From Apoderus coryli (lineage: Eukaryota; Arthropoda; Insecta; Coleoptera; Attelabidae), in the NCBI GenBank assembly GCA_911728435.2, contig OU452207.1:13248182-13312181 (forward strand): DNA of 64,000 bases, in the 5' to 3' direction. Under the pieces are notes generated by a model. The model was not told where the DNA came from. It worked only from the letters and a program-made list of their open reading frames with translations, and ran no database searches. Shown here piece by piece: positions 31,380 through 43,537 of this stretch. Position 1 is the first letter of the stretch, and the number at the start of each line of letters is the position of its first letter. The position numbers and the translations under genes are program-made.

Positions 31380-31940
31380 GACATTATTTTCAAGTTTAAG
31401 ATCAATTTCTATCAACATGTTGTATATTGTAGTGTTATAAAATGGTTATTCCATATAGTTGTAGTAAAATTAGAAGTTGTCATTGTGTATTTGAAGTAAT
31501 ATTACTGAAAAAGTGTTAATAACCTAAAGTGACAGTGTCATGAGAGCCGTCAGATGGATGGATGTGATCATATGTTTGTCAATAACCTAAGTCAGATGGA
31601 TGGGAAATAGTTGATATCTCCCTCTGCGTCGCACACAAAATGAACTTTTGTAGATGTAATTAAATTGATTAATAAAATAGTGTGGCCGCATTAAATCCCC
31701 TTGAAAAGTACCCGTTGGGATGCAGCAAAAAAACAAATTTTCCATATAGACAGACCTGCGGCTGCACCTTCGGTGCAGCTTAAGTTAAGTCACATAGATA
31801 GCGGTCATTTTTTTTGCCGATTTTCGACGACAAAGACAGCACCAGCAAATTTTATAAGGATTAACAAGAAATCCCTTGCGGGATTTCCCAGTCGTTTTGT
31901 GGTAGTTTTATCTATGAAAAAAGTCATTGAGGGTTATAAA
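31380..31940 (+). repeat. Dispersed repeat, uninterrupted copy
   Basis: This copy shows the order that is split at 8037/13157: the 7890-8037 portion, then the 13157-13500 portion, then the 3' end shared with 6960-7105. It holds a partial internal duplication (GTCAGATGGATGG twice at 31549 and 31592). Probably one noncoding element of about 560 bp or more. Confidence 0.75.
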
Positions 31941-31948
31941 TAAATAAA

Positions 31949-32326
31949 AAACGTGTGCGTTTCAATGTAGAAGACGACTTAATTTTATTGAGAAAAGTTG
32001 TGTCAACCAACCTCTACGAGGATACATCCAGATGGGTAGTTATTCAAACAATCGTAAATGATAAATGCAGAAATAATATTACTATAAGAGCAATAAAGGA
32101 GCATTTAGATTTAATTCTGAAAAAATTTGTTATTAGAGATCAAAAAAATATCAAAACGTAAGTTATATTTCTAGTTTTTTTTAAACTTTTTTTGATAAGG
32201 TAATTAATAATTACGATATTCTAGTAATACGGTGCAATTTATTTAAGGACTGGGACAGAGGAGGACTTCAGCGAATACCAGCATTTGCTTCATCAAATTG
32301 AAGATTTATCAAATGGACTCAAATAA
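31949..32326 (+). CDS. Myb/SANT-like Harbinger partner protein, two exons
   Basis: Exon 1 reads KRVRFNVEDDLILLR, WVVIQTIVND and TIRAIKEHLDLILKKFVI, a Myb/SANT-like trihelix pattern, and ends at a GTAAGT donor (32158). Exon 2 starts after TTTAAG at 32248 and gives GTEEDFSEYQHLLHQIEDL before a TAA at 32324-32326, in phase. There is no ATG close to the visible start, and the dispersed repeat abuts it, so the 5' end is missing. This protein type accompanies Harbinger transposases and some relatives as a DNA-binding partner; the nearest transposase is at 34216-35389. Confidence 0.6.
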
Positions 32327-32764
32327 GAATCTTGAAGCAAATAAAAGTTCATCATTTTATTATGCCAAAGGGTGTATTGAAAAGGGCAAAGCTGTAAGAA
32401 GAAGTTTGCTTGAAAGTTAAAAAAAATAGTGGTGGGTTTAGTAAATTAGCATATTACAGTGGCTTTTTAAGCTAGGAAACAACATTTTTAGGAAATGAGG
32501 TACAGAAGAATGGCAGCCATGCAGCTTTTGTTGAGCATTACTTACTAGAGAATAATAATAAAACGCTTGAACCAGAAGCAAGCTATCCAAATGAAAAAAT
32601 CGGTTGTGTCACCCCAAAACTTTCCCGACAAGTTGTAATATAATCAAAAATATATGGCCTGCGTAACGAAACAGAATTGTAATAATTATTATTATTGTAT
32701 TATTTTCATTATTTCCAAAAAACGAACGTAACAAACTTTATACAAAAATTAAAAAAAAAAAGTA
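32327..32764. other. Coding-like debris and AT-rich DNA
   Basis: 32510-32630 contains a short open piece (NGSHAAFVEHYLLENN) that reads like transposon coding sequence but is too short to place. Confidence 0.3.
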
Positions 32765-32840
32765 TTGCCACAATTAGGACTTGAACCCGGAACCTTCCGC
32801 ACGCGAAGCGAAGTCCCTACCAATGACCCAACAGAGATGG
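32765..32840 (-). repeat. tRNA-like SINE head
   Basis: Minus strand: A-box-like TTGGGTCATTGGTAGGGA and B box GGGTTCAAGTCC about 35 bp apart. The spacing suits a tRNA but the stems are imperfect. Third, distinct tRNA-like sequence in the window. Confidence 0.6.
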
Positions 32841-32974
32841 TGATAAATATTATATTTTATTATTTTTAATGAAATAGTCCATACTTATTTATTATTTGTT
32901 GTATACGTTCCAACTAAGTAACTGCTTACATTTTAAACGCTATTTTCTCGAGAATTATGAGGGCAAATATCAAA

Positions 32975-33240
32975 AGTGAGCTATCGCTGTAAATCAGATA
33001 AAAAATGCTTTAAAATGATGTATCACTCGATGCCTACTGATATATGAAAATTTAGCGGTTGTGTCCACTCCTATCACAGGGCTTAAGCGATTCCAACCAA
33101 AATCTAATTGCTTCATCCTAGGACTGCCTCAAACTCATATACCAAAATTTAGCTCAATTGGTTAAAGCGTTTCAGCGCTATCAGGGAACTTCAAAATGGT
33201 TATACCCGTCTTTATCTCAATTTTTTTTTGCGCGTTCACA
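32975..33240 (-). repeat. Dispersed repeat pair, copy 1
   Basis: Inverted relative to 51070-51362. Shared blocks include AACCAATTGAGCTAAATTTT, CTAGGATGAA and GGACACAACCGCTAAATTTT. No coding capacity; the insect-style phrase AATTTTGGTATATGA suggests a fragment of a larger transposon family. Confidence 0.8.
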
Positions 33241-33534
33241 ATACTTCCACTGTGTAGGACTTGCTCTTCGTCAATGACTAAGTAATATTAGATTAGTTGT
33301 AAAAATTTATCAAATTTGTTAATTGTTTAACGGTCTGATTTTTAAATTTGAATAAATGATTTTTTTAAGTTCTTGTATCATATACCTAGTATTAATAATT
33401 GTCTACTACAATTCTACTTTTGTAGGTATCTAATAGATTATTTGTAATATTGCTTATATTATTAGATTGTAATATTTTTTAATAAAATATTTTTATATAT
33501 AAACCTGTCTGAATTTTTTATTTGGTTAGCTATT

Positions 33535-34050
33535 CGTCTCGCATGGCTCTAAATAGAACACAGCTCAACTTGCAAGTAAAATGTACCACACTTTTAAATG
33601 AATGTGCAGGTCCTAGTAAATCAGAAGTTGCCAACTCTACTCTGAGAAGTATCCAAACTTTAAAAAATTTAGAGCTTTCCAAATAAGACATAAGTGTGTA
33701 ATTACTAAAGACAAAGCAATTTTATTAAGCCTATTTTGTTTTATCATAGGTCCTAACAGGTCCAGACAACCTAAAAGGTTAAAAAACAGTGCACTCGAGT
33801 ATTTACAAAGAAAAGCTGAAATATAGTTAAGATGAAAGACCAAGCACTGGAGTCAAGACGTTTGGACTTAGAAGAGAAAAAAATTCAGTTAGAAGAAAAA
33901 ACGTTGACCCATCAAATTGATGTCGACAGAAAAAACTGAAATTAGAGGCAATTCGGTTAAAGATTGAAGAAGGGGACAGGAAAAATATACTAAATTGTTG
34001 AAAATTACCAAAGAATGATAGCTTCATTTTTGAAAAAATCGCGATTTGAC
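33535..34050 (+). pseudogene. Coiled-coil C-terminus of a Harbinger partner protein
   Basis: From 33835 the plus strand reads MKDQALESRRLDLEEKKIQ and EEKTLTHQIDVDR, then after a one-base shift KLEAIRLKIEEGDRK: a charged coiled coil typical of the second protein of Harbinger elements. Upstream, 33755-33830 gives QPKRLKNSALEYLQRK in the same style. Stops and shifts make it nonfunctional. It faces the Harbinger transposase on the minus strand. Confidence 0.5.
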
Positions 34051-34215
34051 TTGTATACATAATATGTATTAATATAAATTGTATTATTAAGAATTTTAGG
34101 TTTTATACTAATATAAGTCTTTAATAATAATAACTTTTGAAACAGGTGTTGTATTACTTTTTATACAATGGTCATATATAAGTACTCCTATATCATTGTT
34201 ATGTAGTTGAAACTA

Positions 34216-35389
34216 CTACAGTCCCAAATACTCCTCCAATATTGGAGGCTCCATTTGAAAATACATTGAGATTTCAGACCCGTATAGGCATGTCAAGCAA
34301 TTACTTAAGAGTACACTAATTTTATACATGGTTTGTACATCTTGTAGAAGTAGTTTCTGATTTTTCTTAAAATCCAGAAAGGCAAAGTCTTTTATTACTT
34401 TTCCAAAGTTCCACTCAACATATTGCCGTAATACACTCATGGCTATGTAGTTAAATCCTCTATTTGCTCTTCTTTCTCATCATCTACTATGTGATGGGTA
34501 TTTGGGAATGGCGTTAGAAACAGTTCTCTTATTCCGTAAGCAGAATCGCCATATATTACGAAACTGATATCATTAGGGAACGTTGCATGCAATTCTAATT
34601 GCTCATATAGCCCTGACTCTCGAAGAATTGCAGCATCGTGCTGTCTACCCGGGTATGGGCCTTGCAAATTGGTTATAATGCCATCTGGTGTAGTAAGTGA
34701 CTGATATTTTAAAGCATGAAACCTTTTGTGTCCTGAGTAATAGCTTTCTTGTTCTACTGTCGGTCGACATATAGCTCGTGCAGTTCCATCAATAAATCCC
34801 CACCAATTCGGTATAGGAGAATATTTTACAATTAATGCCTAAAAAACACCTAAACAATAAAATTAACTTGCTCAATGAGTGTTGTTAACCTGAGAATAGT
34901 GTTAATCTGTCTTGTTCAAGCCATGCTAAATTACCAAGATTGGAAAGAAGATGTCCTTTAAGAGCATATATGATATCAATACTGTGGTTACCAATACTTG
35001 ACAAAGCTTTATTAGACCGGCCAAAAAAAGATTGTTTGGATAAGTCAATCTTCTAAGAGCGACGCAAAGTCCTTCTGTACCTAAAAAGACAATATTAAAC
35101 ATCTATTTTACAAAACCATATTGTGGTCAATACAAATGTATCCTGCAGGGGTTCTAATATTTTCTGGAAGACCCAAAGCGTTCACCAATCGTCTAATATC
35201 TGCCTTTCCACATCTAAAGTTTAGCCAGGATTCCTCTTCACTTATATTTTCGAGGTTGAAACGTCCATATATATCACATCTATTACCTACACCTTCTGCA
35301 CCATGATTTAATATATTCAGTATAACAGCATCCGACAACTCGTCTATGTTTAGGCCTTCCAAAATTGCCACGTCCAATATTTCTTCCAT
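34216..35389 (-). pseudogene. Harbinger (PIF) transposase, three exons, with frameshifts
   Basis: Exon 1 (from 35389): an N-terminal region with FRCGKADIRRLVNALGLPE. Exon 2 (34890-35080): EGLCVALRRLTYPN, then, after a shift, FFGRSNKALSSIGNH. Exon 3 (from 34838): WWGFIDGTARAICRP (first Asp), YYSGHKRFHALKYQ, GPYPGRQHDAAILRE, FVIYGDSAYG (second Asp). A one-base shift at about 34441 leads to RQYVEWNFGKV (catalytic Glu), AFLDFKKN and a C-terminus ending EEYLGL. All three catalytic residues can be seen. It represents a different Harbinger lineage from the fragment at 28491. The pairing with the coiled-coil relic at 33535-34050 suggests one degraded element. Confidence 0.88.
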
Positions 35390-35399
35390 TATTTAAAAA

Positions 35400-38300
35400 T
35401 ATGTATAAATGATATAACATAAATCACAAACTTTCTACTTGACAGAAATCTCTCTTGTTGCAGAAATTATAAAAGTGAGGTAGCATTTCCTTTACGTAAG
35501 GTTACGACGTTGTTAACTAAAGAACTCTTCCGATAGTCGGACTTTACCGTATTAATAACGGAACCGTATTTTTCCGTGAACTAATCAAAATAACTCTCTT
35601 TTATACAATGTATTTAACGTCAATATAACGGAATATTATTTATTTTAAGAGCATGGACAGACGGCAATAAATATATAATACTTATAAGAATCAGAGTAAT
35701 TGATGGCATAATTTTACTTTACATTGTCCAAAAAGCTTTTTTGAATAGTTTGCGAATTAAAAATATGTTTCATTTTGTATAGGATGTTTGTTTCTTTGGC
35801 AAAGATGTAGCATGACGGAAATGTTTATGAAGCGACGGTAATATTACAAAATTGCCAAAAACCATAGGTCGTTTGATCTTACGTTTACAGAGCGCTTGCC
35901 GAAGAACGTGTTGGGAGGAACATGTACGAGGTCGTCTATTGCAAAATGTTTACGTTACACGGCGAAGATATACTACGGGGTCTACAAAAAAAATTGCTTG
36001 AACATTTTAATTTAAGCTTTAATTTGATTTCTTCACTTTAATAAAATACTTACTTATTTTAGTACAAAATCTAATTAAAATTATTTATTAATCAAACATT
36101 TTTAAAAATTACTACTAATATTAAAATAGAGTAGTGGGAATATTTAAAATATTAAAAAACGATATCGCATTTAAAATCATAGTTTAAAAAGAACAGCATT
36201 TTCATACAGAATAAACACAATATTAATAGCAATACTAGGCTTCTACTTTTAACTACATTAAAAGAAATTAATAATACCAGACTAGAATAAATACACAGTA
36301 ATGCCTATATTCTAATAATTATATAGTGTGTCCGAATAAGCTCTCCTTTGTGGATTGTGGATTTATGATGCTAAATTAAATTACATTATGTAATAAACAG
36401 CCTTTTTAGCAAAACTAATACTTAGCTCATATGAGTAACTCCTTGTACTGAAATGGCCGTTTACACCAACAATTTTAGGCAGCACCTTAAGAAAAGAATA
36501 AGTGCAAACAAAATACATAGTTTATTATTTCAGCAAACAGCTGTAAATACTACAGGGTCCGCAAATATTATGTAGGAAAGTATCGAGGCGCTTTTAGTTA
36601 ATAATATTAGTATATTCTGGAGATGATCAAAATGGTTGGCTAAACAGCGAGAATTAAAAAAAACTGTATGACGAACTTTTCTATAAATATATATTTATTA
36701 TAAATGCTTTGATTTTTTTGTAATAATTTTATTGCAATTTTTTCAATCATTACAGTTTGAATACTTAATTTTAACTTTATTTATTATCGAAATAAAAATA
36801 ATATAATAAAATAATAATAATAAATATTAAACACTAGTATTTTGCTAAAAGTAGGAAAAAAATTATTTACTTTTTAAATATTAGGTAGGTACGTCCTCAA
36901 AAACAAAGTTTGTAAATACATATTTACTTATTAAAATTTTTAATTACTGGAATTTGTCTAAAATTCGTTGGTTCTAAAATCATAATCTAGTTATAAAATG
37001 TGAAATGCTAAACAAATAATATACTTGTTTAAAACCAAAATCGTATTCATCTGTTAAAAATACAAACTACTTACGTAAATTAATACACAAAGAACAAAAA
37101 TTAGATTGAAAATTACAAATAACACTTTGTTTGTGGCCACAAAAAAGTGCTTTTGGAGCTAGTTATGAATGTTATTTCAAGATTACTGTCAGCCTGCCAC
37201 ACCGGCACTGGAATCCATCATCAAAAACGACTGCCACCCAATCATCTTTTTCATATTTAACACTGATTTTGTTTGGTTTTGGAATTTCTTTACCTGATGT
37301 ATCACCATCACCTAAGGTATTTGTTAAGAACATTTTGAATTGATACTGACTCGGAATAATAGTGTTCTGTGGACAAGAAATGGAATTCCTACACTGAAAT
37401 CAAGACAGTTCCCGTAGAATGAGGGTATCTTTGAGCGAACTGATCCTAATGAGTTGAATCTTGTCGAAATTCCTGGACTAGAATTTCTGCTTCAGAGATA
37501 TGAAAAATGTTTGGCCTCTCAAGTTACCTCTTCACTATGTCTAAAAACTGCTCAATACACGATACGTCAGTTGCCTGTGGACACTATTTCTTTTGACAAG
37601 CCCTCACACCCCATCAGCGACACGTTTTCGACGACCACATTCAGAGAAATTCCAGGGTGCATTTTTGAACTCTCCACAAAAATGTGTAAATAAATAAATT
37701 TTGTTTTTGTTACGATATTGAGGGGTGGGTCCACCGCTCATAACGTTTATTATTTTTACATTTGTGTGTGTTCGCTTTTGATTTTCGAAAAAAAATTGGC
37801 AACATGGATCATGTCAAAAACAAGAAAACATGCTGCAAAACGTTATTTTCTTTATAATAGTAGGCTCCAGTATGAAGGTACAACTCAGTCTGTAAAACAC
37901 CAAAATGGACACTTTGAACTTCCTCAGATTTAAAATTGTAATTTTTCCATATTAGGTAAATTTCGTCCTCCGTCATTTCAGTTTTTAGTGTAGTCAAACA
38001 GAAACCTTGGTGACAAATACGGTGAGAATGTAAAATTTTTAGCGTTTCGATATTAAAAATATTCAACAATTCTTCAGCAGTGGCATTTAGCCTTATTTTT
38101 TTCTCACTTTTACAGTTTTTAGCTTATCCTTAATATCCAGATGTTGCCATACTCCTTTTAAAAGAGAGTTACCCCATGTTTCCAATTGACAAAAAACATT
38201 TTTTTTTGTTGAAGTTTGATTGTGTTTATTTGAAGTTTAAAAAAATATAACATGTTAAAAAAATATACCCAGCCATTAGTTTGTTAGGAATTTGATGTTC

Positions 38301-38476
38301 TTTTAAAAGGACAGTGGCAAAATGAAATACATTTTTCAATGATAGAACATTTTATTTGAGGCTTCTAAAACTATTCAACGTATCAAATTAAAATTACAAA
38401 AAAATAATAAAAAATTATTTTGTGTGATACAATAAAAAAACATACTACATCACATTTTTGACACAAAAATTTGCAC
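35400..38476. other. Three kilobases with no recognised gene
   Basis: AT-rich DNA with several short open frames. On the minus strand at 37190-37335 a piece reads KYEKDDWVAVVFDDGF, a phrase that resembles a small domain in uncharacterised transposon proteins; 37454-37693 (plus) and 37809-38069 (minus) are open for 79 and 86 codons but match nothing I know. A 15-bp phrase (ATGGTTGGCTAAACA, about 36636) also occurs inside the LTR at 55312, a possible LTR remnant. Confidence 0.4.
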
Positions 38477-39865
38477 TTATTGTGACAAAACGTAACGGGT
38501 TTGTTTATCTTGGTATAAAACCATATGATCTATTCCATAATACCTAGAATAGGAGTGTGCATCAGCTCTAGGTTTGCTGGATTTCGCTAATTGCCTTTTT
38601 TTGCAAGAATCTGAAATTCCCACGGCTAAAACTCTTCTAAATCCCAGGTGATCTAATTTTCCCCCATTTCCTTTGTAAATCCGCCACGCATTTTGTTCAG
38701 CCATATCCACAAAATGGCATAACAGTGGAAAGTACCATTTTCTTCCACGAATTGATACGCGATACCAGCTTATGTTTTGATCGGCGCGATCAACTTCTTC
38801 CATATTTTCATTATATAGTTTGATTGGATTTGGATGATGTGATATATGACGTTTTTATCGTTTTATGAATATCTTTTCCCTTATTGTTGTTGTAGAGTAG
38901 GCATAACTAGAGTATTATTTGAGACAATAGCTGTGGTAGCGATATAAATAAATAATTAAAAAATATACGATAATGTAGGTTGTCTCTAGCAGGCAAATTA
39001 TCTGCAAACGCCAAAATTACATGAACACTTCTCACTCTTTGTATTTTTCAGAAAGTTCTGTTTTTCATCCTTGATAGGATTCAAACCACTTGATATCGCC
39101 TAATCTATTCGTGCCTGTCCATATCGTATAGCCCCAACGAATCGATTTACCAGGAATGAATATCTTAATTGGAGTGGCGTGCATAATAGGGAATCATGAA
39201 TTCGTCTACGCAATATTTACGAACTTCTTATTGATAAATTAATCTTATGTATTCAGGTCTTGGTTATTACAGCAATGTATATTTTGCATAATATAACGAA
39301 AGCGGTTTCTAGGCATTGCTTTACACACTATAATGTTATTTGTGTCTAGTGTACTTTCCCAATACATCACTCGACTAGGAAGACAATTGTATCCACTTCA
39401 TAACAAAATTCCAATAAAGCAGTGCATTTCGTTTATCGTTATGTTACAAGACCGATTGGTAGGGGTGGCATAAACTACATGATACTAGCATGTTTATAAT
39501 ATCATCGTTAAAAAATACAAAAAGAAGTTTCTACCGGTGAAATTTCCTGCTTGGGACGGTCAGGATGGGTCCAGGGAGGTATACCTGATGTGATATCATT
39601 TTTGTTCATGTATGTTCCTGTGTATTTTTTTCATCCTCGCTATCATAATATGAATTACTTTCAGTTACATGTAACGGCACTTCTGCTTCACTTCTGAGCT
39701 GTGGTCCACGTAAATTATTCATGACAATATTATTTTCATTACTGCTGTCTTCATTTGTTACTTCGCCATCATCTGGAGCAAAAATTACTATTTCTGCTTG
39801 AGGCTGAGTGTCAAAGATTTATCCCAAAAATGTATGAAAGGAAAAATCCGTATAGCAAGGCATTT
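38477..39865 (-). pseudogene. piggyBac transposase relic
   Basis: Read leftward: an N-terminal acidic stretch (FAPDDGEVTNEDSSNENN at about 39780, NNLRGPQLRSEAE), then a decayed catalytic core (SVDEFMIPYY-like, GRHS, then a KPIRWGYKMW-like stretch, RLGDIKWFE) with stops at 39040-39230, and an open C-terminal part (38477-38803) reading MEEVDRADQNISWYRVSIRG, KWYFPLLCHF and NAWRIYK, the typical piggyBac DRxDQ...YRxxxRxxKWYFP block. The third catalytic Asp region is present; the first is damaged. Short inverted sequences (TTTTAAAAGG and GGCAAAATG) flank it at 38299-38325 and 39866-39894 and may derive from the ends. Confidence 0.82.
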
Positions 39866-40699
39866 TGCCACTGGCCTTTTAAAAGGACGCCTCCAAAGAA
39901 CACGTTATAAAACAAAAACCAATATCCTATAGGATATATGAGAGTGTAAATATTTTTTTTTGATATGACTATTCAGCCGCGATATCGAAGAGAGCAGTAA
40001 CTCACTAAAAGATAGTTTCGAATAAAAGCACTATGAAGTTGGAAAAATCATTTTGACAATTTCTCAAATTTTTGTGTTCCAAACATTATGTTATCAATGG
40101 ATACCAAAAATTATGGGTTTCAAGAAGAGGTGGAATTTTTAATGGTCCTAAACAAAATCTTTAAAAATATTCTTTTTCCTAGCACTTTATATTAAACTTG
40201 AAATATTTTACTACAGCAAATAGCAGTATGTATCATGGTTACTGCTGTCTTTGTTAGTATAGACAAACGTTTTTTCTAAATTTTAACCAACTAGTGTTCA
40301 CTGGTACAAATAAGTGCAGTAAATTCATTCATTAGTAAATGAGTTGATATTTAGTCTGCTAGGGAGAAAACACTATTGGTAATAAGCAGTATATTTGAGC
40401 CTTTGGATTTTAATTGAAAGAAAAAAAAAACATAAAATATCAAAATTCTTAAATTATTAAAATTGAACATTATCTATACAACAAAGATAAACTTAATCAA
40501 GAAAACTCGTATATCACATAATCAGCCTCATACATTATCGGCACATACGTTAAACTTATACTTACTTATGCGTGAATCTAACTACTAAAACATTTTTGTA
40601 ATAAAGTTAATGGTAACAAGCAAAATAATACTGTACATTGTCACAAATAAATAATTAATAAAATTTAAAATCACTAAAATTTACATGAACTAACAGGGT

Positions 40700-41150
40700 T
40701 TGTTTGTATTTTTATCTTCTTCGTCTGTTAAAGTTAGAATTAAAGCCAAGTTATTAACATGAAGGTTTTGCCAAAACACTCGACGGATTGATGGCATTAG
40801 GGGCATAATTTTTCGATTACCTCATTTTCTCTTTCCTGCGTTGTACCTCTTGGTGATTTTCGTTGGCTTGGGCAAGGGATATGTTTTAATTTTAAAATTT
40901 TATTTGTAAAAACGTAAGATTTTTCATGGTTTCTTCTTTGTGGCTGGTTTTGTAAAATAAATCAAGATCCCATTTTCGTACCTGGATTGACACAATATCC
41001 TTTAAATAAATCCTCTGTTGACAATTTTTTAATTTGTATTGGGAAGATTTATCCCCAAATTTGAAAAAGTCGCCCAGTTCCATTTCTTTAGTTGTCACGT
41101 GCGTTGTACTACCTTGAACACACTCGACGAAGTCATTAAAATCGTACACT
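40700..41150 (-). pseudogene. C-terminal fragment of an uncharacterised transposon-like protein
   Basis: The open part (40892-41149) reads MYDFNDFVECVQGST, EMELGDFF, YLKDIVSIQVRKWDLDLFYK. It resembles the C-terminal part of large repeated insect protein families of unknown function, and may be of the same kind as the relic at 46880-48536, though I could not align them. It lies inside the hexamer-rich zone, minus strand. Confidence 0.4.
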
Positions 41151-41447
41151 TTTTTTTTTATTTTTTTAGCGACATTTCCACCAAATGGTGAAAACTGTCA
41201 GCTGACATAACAGTGTGTCCGGGTTCGAGGTATTTAATTGTTATGGTATCAGCTGAAATTTCACTGGAGTTAATAATTTGTACCAAGAAGGTCATAACTA
41301 CCCAATTCTTCCCCACTCAAAAATATATACATGCTAAGCAGAAAAGCAGTAACTAGAAAAAATACGGTGTTCTTTGTAGGGTGCCGACAAACTGCAGTTA
41401 AGATATCCTACAGAAAACAGCAGTATATCACCATACGTTGATTTATA

Positions 41448-41796
41448 CAGGGTGGTCCAACGAAAAGTTTGCACCTAGCTTTTCTCTTTTTTTTTTGTAG
41501 TCGAATGCGAAAATGCTCGGACACGTCGATTTTGCTTTTGAGGGGGACACATTTTAAACATATTTTTCGATCTGCGCCTTTAACCCCCTAGCGGGGGTGA
41601 GTAACAACCCTAAAATTTTAAATGGAAAGAGGGGTCTAATGACATATCATTTGAAAGGACACAAAATTGTCTTTCTAATGATACCCTATTTGTCGAATTT
41701 TACTAAAACAGTTAATACGAAAACGACTTTAAAGACATTAAGCCGATAATTTTGGTATTAATGAGAAATACAAATAAGTTTTAATTATTACGACTG
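41448..41796 (+). repeat. Left terminal inverted repeat of the mariner
   Basis: About 349 bp, matching the right arm 43189-43537; weaker similarity continues some 20 bp further inward. Confidence 0.9.
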
Positions 41797-42018
41797 AAAA
41801 CAACTACAATCATTTCTAAATTATTTACTTTGAAGAAAAACGGGATTTCAAAAACACTATCTTATTTATCAGAACTAAATTCCTCACTAATCGTTTGCGT
41901 TTTTTGTTGAAATAAAAACTGCAGATACGTGTAGGAAAAGAATTTACACCGTTTATTTTAGTCTTTTCATTGATTCAGTTTGGTTGCTTCTCAAGTTATT
42001 TTACTTTTACCGTACAAA

Positions 42019-43092
42019 ATGATTTATTCCATTCTAGAACGAGTTGAAATTGTTAAACTTTATTTTCAAAATAATAGTAGTGCTAGACTTACGGCTCGCT
42101 TATTTAATGAGAGACATCCCGATAAAAATGTGAATGATGTGTACGTTGGCAAGTTAGTTAAAAAGTTTGTAGATACCGGATCTGTCTGTAATGTAAAACA
42201 CCAGCCGCAGAAACCGATCAGAAATGAAGCTGTGGAAGTCGCTGTTTTAGGGCATGTTGAAATGGATCATAGTCAAAGTACCCGTCAACTAGCTGAAGCC
42301 TCAGGTGTCTCCCGTTCGTCCATAATACGAATTTTAAAAGCGTACAAATTTCATCCGTACAAAATCAAATTAGTACAGGAACTAAATGAGGATGATCCTG
42401 ATAGAAGGCTGCAATTTTGTGAAGCAATGAGCCAGCGTTTAATTGAAGATCCGCAATTATTATTTAACATTTGTTTTTCCGACGAATGCACATTTTATTT
42501 GAATGGAGCTGTAAATAGGCACAATTGCCGTTACTGGGATGACAGTAACCCACATTTATTCCGTGAGGTTCATACCCAGTATCCTCAAAAAATAAACGTC
42601 TGGTGTGGCATATTAGGAAATCATATTATAGGACCACTTTTTATTCCTGGAAATTTAACTGGTGAAGTGTACCTAAACATGCTTGAAGACACAATTGATC
42701 CTTTAATAACACAAATAATAGAAGATGACCAAAATCATACTGCTGATCGGCTTTATTTCCAGCAAGATGGAGCACCTCCGCACTATGTGGCTCCTGTAAG
42801 ACAGTTCTTAGATGACCGGTTCCCTGGACGGTGGATTGGAAGGAGGGGCCCAATTGAATGGCCTGCCAGGTCACCGGATTTATCGCCTTTAGACTTTTTT
42901 CTTTGGGGGCACTTAAAAAATAAATGTTTTGCCACGAAGCCCGAGTCCATAGAAGATCTTCGCCAACGCATTACAGAAGAGTGCAGAAACATAACACCTG
43001 ATATGCTACAAAATGTTAGAAATAGATTTGAACAAAATCTGTATTATTGTATGGAATCAAATGGGTCACATTTTCAACATTTGTTAATGTAA
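42019..43092 (+). CDS. Mariner-class transposase with DD41D spacing
   Basis: 357 codons from ATG 42019 to TAA; the frame is open a little further upstream without ATG. N-terminal helix-turn-helix region (RVEIVKLYFQNN; TRQLAEASGVSRSSIIRIL) followed by the catalytic core: FSDECTF (Asp 155), FQQDGAPPHYV (Asp 250), RSPDLSPLDFFLWG (Asp 292). I count 41 residues between the second and third catalytic aspartates, unlike the 34 of classical mariner and closer to the rosa-type DD41D group. The IGRRGPIEWP insert accounts for the extra length. The protein cuts and pastes its element at TA sites. No stop or frameshift was seen. Confidence 0.93.
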   Translation: MIYSILERVEIVKLYFQNNSSARLTARLFNERHPDKNVNDVYVGKLVKKFVDTGSVCNVKHQPQKPIRNEAVEVAVLGHVEMDHSQSTRQLAEASGVSRSSIIRILKAYKFHPYKIKLVQELNEDDPDRRLQFCEAMSQRLIEDPQLLFNICFSDECTFYLNGAVNRHNCRYWDDSNPHLFREVHTQYPQKINVWCGILGNHIIGPLFIPGNLTGEVYLNMLEDTIDPLITQIIEDDQNHTADRLYFQQDGAPPHYVAPVRQFLDDRFPGRWIGRRGPIEWPARSPDLSPLDFFLWGHLKNKCFATKPESIEDLRQRITEECRNITPDMLQNVRNRFEQNLYYCMESNGSHFQHLLM

Positions 43093-43188
43093 CGTTTTAA
43101 TAAATCAATTTAACAGCTTGTTTACTTTTTTTACAAAGCAATGTTAAAACTAACAAACATTGGAATGTACTAACGATTGCAGGTGTTT

Positions 43189-43537
43189 TCACTCGCAATA
43201 ATTAAAACTTATTTGTATTTCTCATTAATACCAAAATTATCGGCTTAATGTCTTTAAAGTCGTTTTCGTATTAACTGTTTTAGTAAAATTCGACAAATAG
43301 GGTATCATTAGAAAGACAATTTTGTGTCCTTTCAAATGATATGTCATTAGACCCCTCTTTCCATTTAAAATTTTAGGGTTGTTACTCACCCCCGCTAGGG
43401 GGTTAAAGGCGCAGATCGAAAAATATGTTTAAAATGTGTCCCCATCAAAAGCAAAATCGACGTGTCCGAGCATTTTCGCATTCGACTACAAAAAAAAAGA
43501 GAAAAGCTAGGTGCAAACTTTTCGTTGGACCACCCTG
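43189..43537 (-). repeat. Right terminal inverted repeat of the mariner
   Basis: Mirror of the left arm, ending CCACCCTG before TA. Confidence 0.9.

Larger units (their letters stand above)
41448..43537 (+). mobile_element. Mariner-class transposon, apparently intact
   Basis: 2090 bp between TA dinucleotides (41446-41447 and 43538-43539). Ends CAGGGTGGTCCAACG. Terminal inverted repeats of about 350 bp (41448-41796, 43189-43537) are nearly identical, differing at a few positions such as GAGGGGG versus GATGGGG. One uninterrupted transposase ORF in the centre. Clean ends, open ORF and close arms point to recent transposition. Confidence 0.93.

Noticed and set aside
37454..37693. 79-codon open frame as a candidate gene
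   Set aside because: No recognisable domain, no splice or promoter context, and the length is within chance expectation for this region.
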